Shown: positions 62,001 to 64,000 of the stretch, piece by piece
Layout of the letters: each line of letters opens with the position of its first letter
Numbering within the stretch: position 1 is the stretch's first letter
Source: Microplitis mediator
Taxonomy: Eukaryota; Arthropoda; Insecta; Hymenoptera; Braconidae
Assembly: GCF_029852145.1 (NCBI RefSeq)
Contig: NC_079969.1
Location: 12,122,465-12,186,464, forward strand
Direction: 5' to 3'
Length of the DNA: 64,000 bases
The notes under the pieces: generated by a model
Told to the model about the DNA's origin: nothing
Databases searched by the model: none
What the model saw: only the letters and a program-made list of their open reading frames with translations
Program-made: the position numbers and the translations under genes

Positions 62001-63568
62001 TTCTATGAGAAGTGATATAGTTTAATATAGGGCCTTATATATAGCTATAAGAATCTATCGGATTTTTTAAGCAGGGTTGCTACACAAGTACGTGTTACTT
62101 GGGTCAATTTTCTAAATACTTCACAATAAGTTTTAATCACTAAATAATAGTCGAATTTTCTAATCGTTGATAGACTTGGGACGATTCGAAAATATAAATT
62201 TTTTTTAAATACTCTTAAATACTTTTGAATCACTTAACAGGGGTTCGTACTTCTCTCTCTATTACACTCAAGTCCACGAACGGTACTATCTTTATTGCAC
62301 TTGTGCAGTAAATGGTAACTTTGGGTGAGTTTTTCACTTAAACAAACGAATATTGTCAAACAATTTAAGCGCACTTCGCTAGATTAGACAGTAGTGTATC
62401 AATGTGCGGTCTGTATTTTGTATTTAGAGATTTTGTTTCCGAAAGAAACTCAGCCGAAAATATCTGATAACCCTTGTTAATAATGATTGCATTATATTTT
62501 ATACAAAGACTTAAAAGAATTAAAAAAAAAATACTGCAGTTTTCGAATATTTTCGAATTTGAGCGATTTATAGTGGGTCAAAGTTCGCAATTTTTTTAAA
62601 TACTTTTAATTACTTTTCAATTACTAAAAAATACCTGAACTCCATTTTTTAGGGAGATTTAAAATTGTTAAAGTTGTGAAATACTTTCAAACTTTTTTCA
62701 ATCACTAGATAATATTGAAATTTCGATTCACGGAGTGATTTATAAAGATTCAAAAGTAATAAATTTTGTTGAATACTTCCAAATACTTTTAAATAACTGA
62801 CATATCTGAATCTCATTTGATAGTAAGATTTGGAACGATTTAAAATCATTAATGTTTTCAAATACTTACAAATTTTTTTTTACCGCTAAATAATAGTAAA
62901 ATTTAGATTCTTGAAGAGATTTGGAACGATTCAGAAGTTCTTATTTTTTTGAAAACCCAAGTAGTTTTCAATCACTAAAAAATTTTTTTAATCGCTTCAA
63001 ATACTTTTTAAATTTTATTAAGAATTCAGAAAGATTAGCAAACATTTAATTTTTTCGAAAGCTTTTCTAATCACTTTTCTTAATCAGGGTCTAACCCGCG
63101 AGTGCAATCGCCCGTGGCAAAGACGCGGATTGGGACGTCCTGCTTTTCTCCGTGGTGTGTATACGATTTTTCACCAGATTTTCACCTAAAAGTTTGGATT
63201 TTTGTATCTGTTTGCGGGAAGAATGGCGTATGCCCTAAATTTTATCATTTGTTTTCTCATAAAATAAAAGAACGTCTTTCTTCTCTCTAAGCAGGACAGG
63301 AATTTTGGTGCAGGTCTGGTGAAAAATAACTAAAATATTTCAAATTGTAGAAAACGACCAAAAAATGAAGGATTGGTAAACTCAATTGGAACAGGATATA
63401 GAGGTAAATCACCAGTACCTTCCGCATTGAATCCAAGCCCTCAAATTTTGGGTGCAAATGTTATTAACGATATATCAGAAGATACAAAAAAAAACTCACG
63501 ATCTAGAAATAAAAATATAAACAATCCAGTGTTTGGAAAAGATAATCAAAGTTTATACAATGCTGCGG
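42379..63568 (+). CDS. Single-pass cadherin (Cad89D/Cad96Cb-like), 3' end outside the window
   Basis: Fifteen exons with matching phases: 42379-42433, 43432-43709, 43960-44052, 50775-50882, 50964-51065, 52535-52660, 52748-52945, 53099-53186, 56116-56225, 57286-57432, 57731-57845, 57920-57989, 60880-60990, 61068-61241, 63351-63568 (continues); 664 codons so far. Residues 1-18 are a signal peptide. About five cadherin repeats follow: interrepeat calcium motifs DANDNAPQF, DADDQNPVF and DINEWEPRF, and LDKE, LDFE, LDHE and LDYE in the strands. One linker, after repeat 3, lacks the DxNDNxP motif. A transmembrane helix (~565-588, IFLVAGFGVVLGLLGIVILI) is followed by a basic KQKRPKN stop and an S/N-rich tail. 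Role: calcium-dependent surface adhesion. It resembles non-classical insect cadherins; the orthologue is unsure. Exon 11 ends at an apparent GC donor. Confidence 0.88.
42467..43393. mobile_element. TIR element in cadherin intron 1, CACTRAGAGAAAAA family
   Basis: Ends CACTAAGAGAAAAAAATTTA and inverted CACTGACAGAAAAATAAATT, TA borders (42465-42466, 43394-43395). Internal phrases are shared with 14453-16299 and 56252-57218. It fills almost the whole intron between the signal-peptide exon and the first cadherin-repeat exon. A tRNA-like stretch lies inside at about 42711-42779. Confidence 0.75.
44053..45400. other. Cadherin intron 3, left part, no gene seen
   Basis: AT-rich apart from 44270-44470, which is less AT-rich (GGTCCTAGCTGCTATACACC and ACGCGTAGCACCCGCACTCG) and unassigned. 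At 45302-45370 the phrase ACTTCCCGCTGAGAAAATCG ... GGAAGTTATTGGTTTC also occurs, diverged, inside the hAT-like MITE near 2231-2300. Confidence 0.4.
45449..45542. repeat. (TG)n microsatellite
   Basis: About 90 bp of TG with one or two TATG interruptions, abutting a LINE endonuclease fragment on the minus strand. Open frames of Cys/Val or His/Thr repeats are its shadows. Confidence 0.95.
45551..45841 (-). pseudogene. N-terminal endonuclease fragment of a jockey-like LINE
   Basis: The minus-strand frame reads INLQHCKAASALLSRDLAAL then LIQQPWVYKGQVLGI, the opening of the apurinic-type endonuclease of non-LTR retrotransposon ORF2. The active site E is replaced here: the family's EPW is QPW. The fragment stops at the CA/TG microsatellite, so catalytic residues further on are missing. 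It lies in cadherin intron 3 on the opposite strand. Confidence 0.8.
46542..47021. mobile_element. MITE, 480 bp, inside the LINE RT, TA-flanked
   Basis: TIRs of about 165 bp (left CAATGTTAGACGTATTTATT, right inverted CACTGTTAGAAGTATTTATT) containing TTATTTGAGCC and GGCTTATTTGAATAGAAA words. TA borders at 46540-46541 and 47022-47023. Open frame 46675-46860 is the low-complexity middle. Confidence 0.9.
47034..47183. mobile_element. MITE, 150 bp, CCCTGATTAAAAAAAGCG ends, TA-flanked
   Basis: Left CCCTGATTAAAAAAAGCGAT and right inverted CCCTGATTAAAAAAAGCGAT, with TA borders (47032-47033, 47184-47185). It is the smallest clean member of the CCCTGATTAAAAA family and gives the family's target site (TA). 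Confidence 0.85.
47800..48033. other. Intron spacer, nothing recognised
   Basis: Short unassigned stretch (ATGCGCTTGCGTGGTGAAAA) between the LINE tail and the next TIR element. Confidence 0.4.
48034..48678. mobile_element. CCAGTGAA-word TIR element, 645 bp, TA-flanked
   Basis: Left CTCTCTTAAAATGAACCAGT and the same inverted at right, TA borders. About 100 bp at each end consist of CCAGTGAAATTCACTGGTTCA-type words; the middle is plain AT-rich sequence. Confidence 0.9.
48681..49408. other. Intron spacer, nothing recognised
   Basis: AT-rich, no clear repeats or frame. Confidence 0.4.
49409..50296. mobile_element. TIR element holding a LINE fragment, TA-flanked
   Basis: Left CACTAAGAGAACAATTTATT and right inverted CATTGAGAGAACAATTTATT with TA borders (49407-49408, 50297-50298). 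The interior repeats CAAATAA/TTATTTG words and a TTTGTTTATAGTTAAC / GTTAACTATAAACAAA pair. Most of the interior is an inserted LINE fragment (about 49468-50092). Confidence 0.8.
49468..50092 (+). pseudogene. 3' fragment of the same LINE family, with (ATCT)n tail
   Basis: The frame to 49899 matches the C-terminal region of the RT at 46138-47764 (CKLQRKLKACVRFIFK, YYRRLGW, RRGDVRQDYLRLP, VWNTLP). The 3' part has TTTTTATTTTTATT runs and ends in ATCT repeats at 50069-50090. It is 5'-truncated upstream of the RT core. Confidence 0.85.
50377..50424. mobile_element. Tiny ACCCTGATT...AATCAGGGT element
   Basis: Only ~48 bp: ACCCTGATTTAGAACCCC, ending inverted as ATTCAATCAGGGT. It is a minimal deletion form of the CCCTGATT family. 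Confidence 0.5.
50517..50673. mobile_element. ATCGG-word TIR element
   Basis: Left TCCCTGATTGGAAATGCCCA and right inverted TCCCTGATTAAAGACTCCGA, with an interior of AATCGGA/TCCGATT words. Confidence 0.75.
51195..51292. repeat. Imperfect hairpin in cadherin intron 5
   Basis: ACCCGATCACTCCATGTATT pairs with AATACATGAGTGACCGGGT; further pairing of the AT-rich inner part. Confidence 0.6.
51293..52534. other. Cadherin intron 5, rest
   Basis: 51300-51900 is less AT-rich than most of the window and may be an old mobile remnant; I could not assign it. 51900-52534 is AT-rich without clear features. Confidence 0.35.
52946..53034. repeat. (TA)n microsatellite starting at a splice donor
   Basis: The donor of cadherin exon 7 is AAG|GTATATATAT, and the intron continues as a ~85-bp TA run. 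The first bases of the microsatellite therefore serve as the 5' splice site. Confidence 0.9.
53245..53380. repeat. Hairpin element in cadherin intron 8
   Basis: CCATAGAATCCACTAAAATG and GGGTCAAAAACCGCATAGAA return inverted at once after a ~15-bp loop (TATAGACTTGTATT). The pairing is almost perfect over ~55 bp. Confidence 0.85.
53385..54120. repeat. CTTGAGCAAG-word repeat in intron 8
   Basis: Words such as CTTGCTCAAG, TTGAGCAAATCT, AATCTTGTAT and CAAGTCTTGTACAAG recur in both orientations. It is related to 56637-57138 and 61490-62102. The ends are not clear. Confidence 0.55.
54125..54722. mobile_element. TIR element with a nested TACGGTAA-word element (54230-54600)
   Basis: Outer left CACGGAGAGAAGAATATCGT and right inverted CACACGAAAAGAAAAATGTT with shared TCAGA-type words. 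The inner one begins CCCTAGTGGATCCGAATTAT and is filled with TTACGGTAA/TTGCCGCAA words; its right end is eroded. Confidence 0.6.
54762..54985. mobile_element. MITE, ~225 bp
   Basis: Left TTGTCATAGTAAAACTGGAC and right inverted TCGTGTCATGGTAAAGTCGG, then a shared CCAACATAGTCC/GGACCATCTTGG. A related phrase stands at 18166-18205. Confidence 0.6.
55085..55278. mobile_element. MITE, ~194 bp
   Basis: TIRs of about 55 bp: GTACAAGCACTATCTCAGTG and inverted GTATAAGTACTATCTCAGTG, reaching AATGGGTGTTTG / AATAGGTGTTTG. Confidence 0.8.
55641..55976. mobile_element. TACGGTAA-word TIR element 3, 336 bp, TA-flanked
   Basis: Left CCCTAGCAGATCCGAATTAC and right inverted CCCTGGTGGATCCGAATTAC, TA borders (55639-55640, 55977-55978). 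The whole interior is degenerate TTACGGTAA/TTGCGGTAA/TTACCGCAA words. It is the best-preserved member of the three in this window. Confidence 0.9.
56252..57218. mobile_element. CTGAGAGAA-ended TIR element with nested CCCAAGTAAC element (56637-57138), cadherin intron 9
   Basis: Outer ends CTGAGAGAATAAAAAGTACG and inverted CTGAGAGAAAAAAATGAGTA, TA borders. The nested element begins CCCAAGTAACACATGCTTGA and ends GTTTGGG; it carries CTTGAGCAAG/CTTGCTCAAG words like those at 53385-54120 and 61490-62102. Together they fill most of the intron before exon 10. Confidence 0.7.
57488..57680. mobile_element. MITE, 193 bp, TA-flanked, in cadherin intron 10
   Basis: Left CGCACAAAAAAAAGGTTTAT and right inverted CACAGAAAAAAAAAGGATTT; both share a TTGGCGCAAGAAAA-type word. 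TA borders (57486-57487, 57681-57682). It makes up most of a ~300-bp intron. Confidence 0.8.
58258..58477. repeat. ATCGG-word repeat, interrupted by the next element
   Basis: TTGATTGAAAACTCCGATCA, then CCGATT/AATCGG words and a second start CCTGATTAAAAACTCTGA. The same kind of sequence resumes at 59781 and runs to about 60250. Confidence 0.65.
58478..59780. mobile_element. TIR element, 1303 bp, TGCAACAGGA words, TA-flanked
   Basis: Left CACGAAAAAAAAGAAATGTT and right inverted CACGGAAAAAAAATAACTGT, both followed by GCTGCAACAGGA; TA borders. The word TCCTGTTGCAG recurs about six times near the left end. The interior has no coding frame and includes a CA microsatellite (59635-59740). Confidence 0.85.
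59635..59740. repeat. (CA)n microsatellite
   Basis: About 105 bp of interrupted CA/CG repeats; His/Thr or Cys/Val open frames here are its shadows. Confidence 0.9.
59781..60879. other. Cadherin intron 12, right part
   Basis: 59781-60250 continues the ATCGG-word repeat (TTCCGATTAGCTGATTAAAT). 60250-60879 shows nothing I recognise. Confidence 0.4.
61326..63089. mobile_element. Third member of the composite backbone, with nested CCCAAGTAAC element, cadherin intron 14
   Basis: Ends CTCTGATTGAGAAAAGCGAT and inverted CCCTGATTAAGAAAAGTGAT. Backbone phrases match copies 1 and 2 (AATCCTTTTGAAAAGTACCA, AATAATTTATGGAGATTTGA, ACTTGGGACGATTCGAAAA). It lacks their foldback. A ~610-bp element with CTTGAGCAAG words and the end GTGTTACTTGGG is inserted at about 61490-62102, and 62235-62475 holds another unrelated insertion. 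Confidence 0.7.
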
Positions 63569-63669
63569 GTAAAAGTCACTTTTTAAGCTTATACGTACAG
63601 CTTTATTTGCTCTATATAATTATCTATTTAATGCATGTACAGTAGACTGATTCAAAAAAATCGACTAAT

Positions 63670-64000
63670 TTTTTTTTCTTCATTATATCGAAAATATTGT
63701 TGGAAATGACGAAAAAAAAGTACTGTGAAAGTTTGAGCTCTTAATATTGATATTAACAACTGCCTCATCGCAATTTTCTATTTCCCATTTAAATAACATG
63801 GGAAAATTTATTCTTTAAGCTTTGGAATTTTGTAGCTCTCGGTGGGACCAATACTTTCGAATGTTCAAGACATATTCTTATGGGGAATTTGACGCTCTAT
63901 AAAAAAGGTCTCTTATAATTTTTCGATATTTTTATTTCTTCAAAAGTTATTCAAAGTTAAAGTTAGATTGACGATAAATTTCTCCATTTTTTTAATTTTT
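63670..64000. repeat. Partial, diverged arm of the 38-kb foldback family
   Basis: TTTCCCATTTAAATAACATG, TTTGGAATTTTGTAGCTC and AAAAGGTCTCTTATAATTTT line up, diverged, with the left arm of 37868-38960. It runs off the window edge, inside the cadherin intron. Confidence 0.65.

Overview
The window is AT-rich nuclear DNA from an insect. A parasitoid-type hymenopteran is my best guess, based on gene style and repeat load; nothing in the sequence fixes the species. Genes are split into many short exons with GT-AG introns (one apparent GC-AG intron). There are long TA/TG/CA microsatellites, and the space between exons is filled with terminal-inverted-repeat (TIR) elements, most flanked by TA. I saw no sign of a bacterial, plasmid or phage origin.

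Layout. 78-382: last two exons of a RING-finger protein that enters from the left. 383-3440: AT-rich flank with a hAT-like MITE and other TIR elements. 3446-10056: a complete, apparently young BEL/Pao-type LTR retrotransposon that keeps an intact gag but has lost almost all of pol. 10062-18800: nested TIR and foldback elements plus a short coding-like stretch on the minus strand (13107-13309). 19027-26968: a p120-catenin (delta-catenin) gene, plus strand, ten exons, armadillo repeats. 27050-33805: an old TIR repeat split by a satellite-like block whose core is four almost identical ~846-bp units. 33836-41090: two large foldbacks, a 5'-truncated LINE with its target duplication, and an inverted second copy of the composite element at 10.06-12.49 kb. 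42379-63568: a single-pass cadherin gene, plus strand, fifteen exons from signal peptide through transmembrane helix into the cytoplasmic tail, running off the right edge. Its introns hold two LINE RT fragments, one LINE endonuclease fragment and at least a dozen TIR elements.

The two main genes are both cell-adhesion genes: p120-catenin binds the juxtamembrane tail of classical cadherins, and the next gene encodes a cadherin. This one has a short ectodomain of about five repeats, not a classical one, so a direct partnership is only a possibility.

The strongest unexplained pattern is in the repeats. Several unrelated TIR families have interiors built almost wholly from degenerate copies of one short palindromic word that also forms their ends (CCGATT/AATCGG, TACGGTAA/TTACCGTA, CCAGTGAA/TTCACTGG, ATGGGAAT/ATTCCCAT). 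Nesting gives a readable insertion order at several places. I found no CRISPR array and no defence or toxin system.
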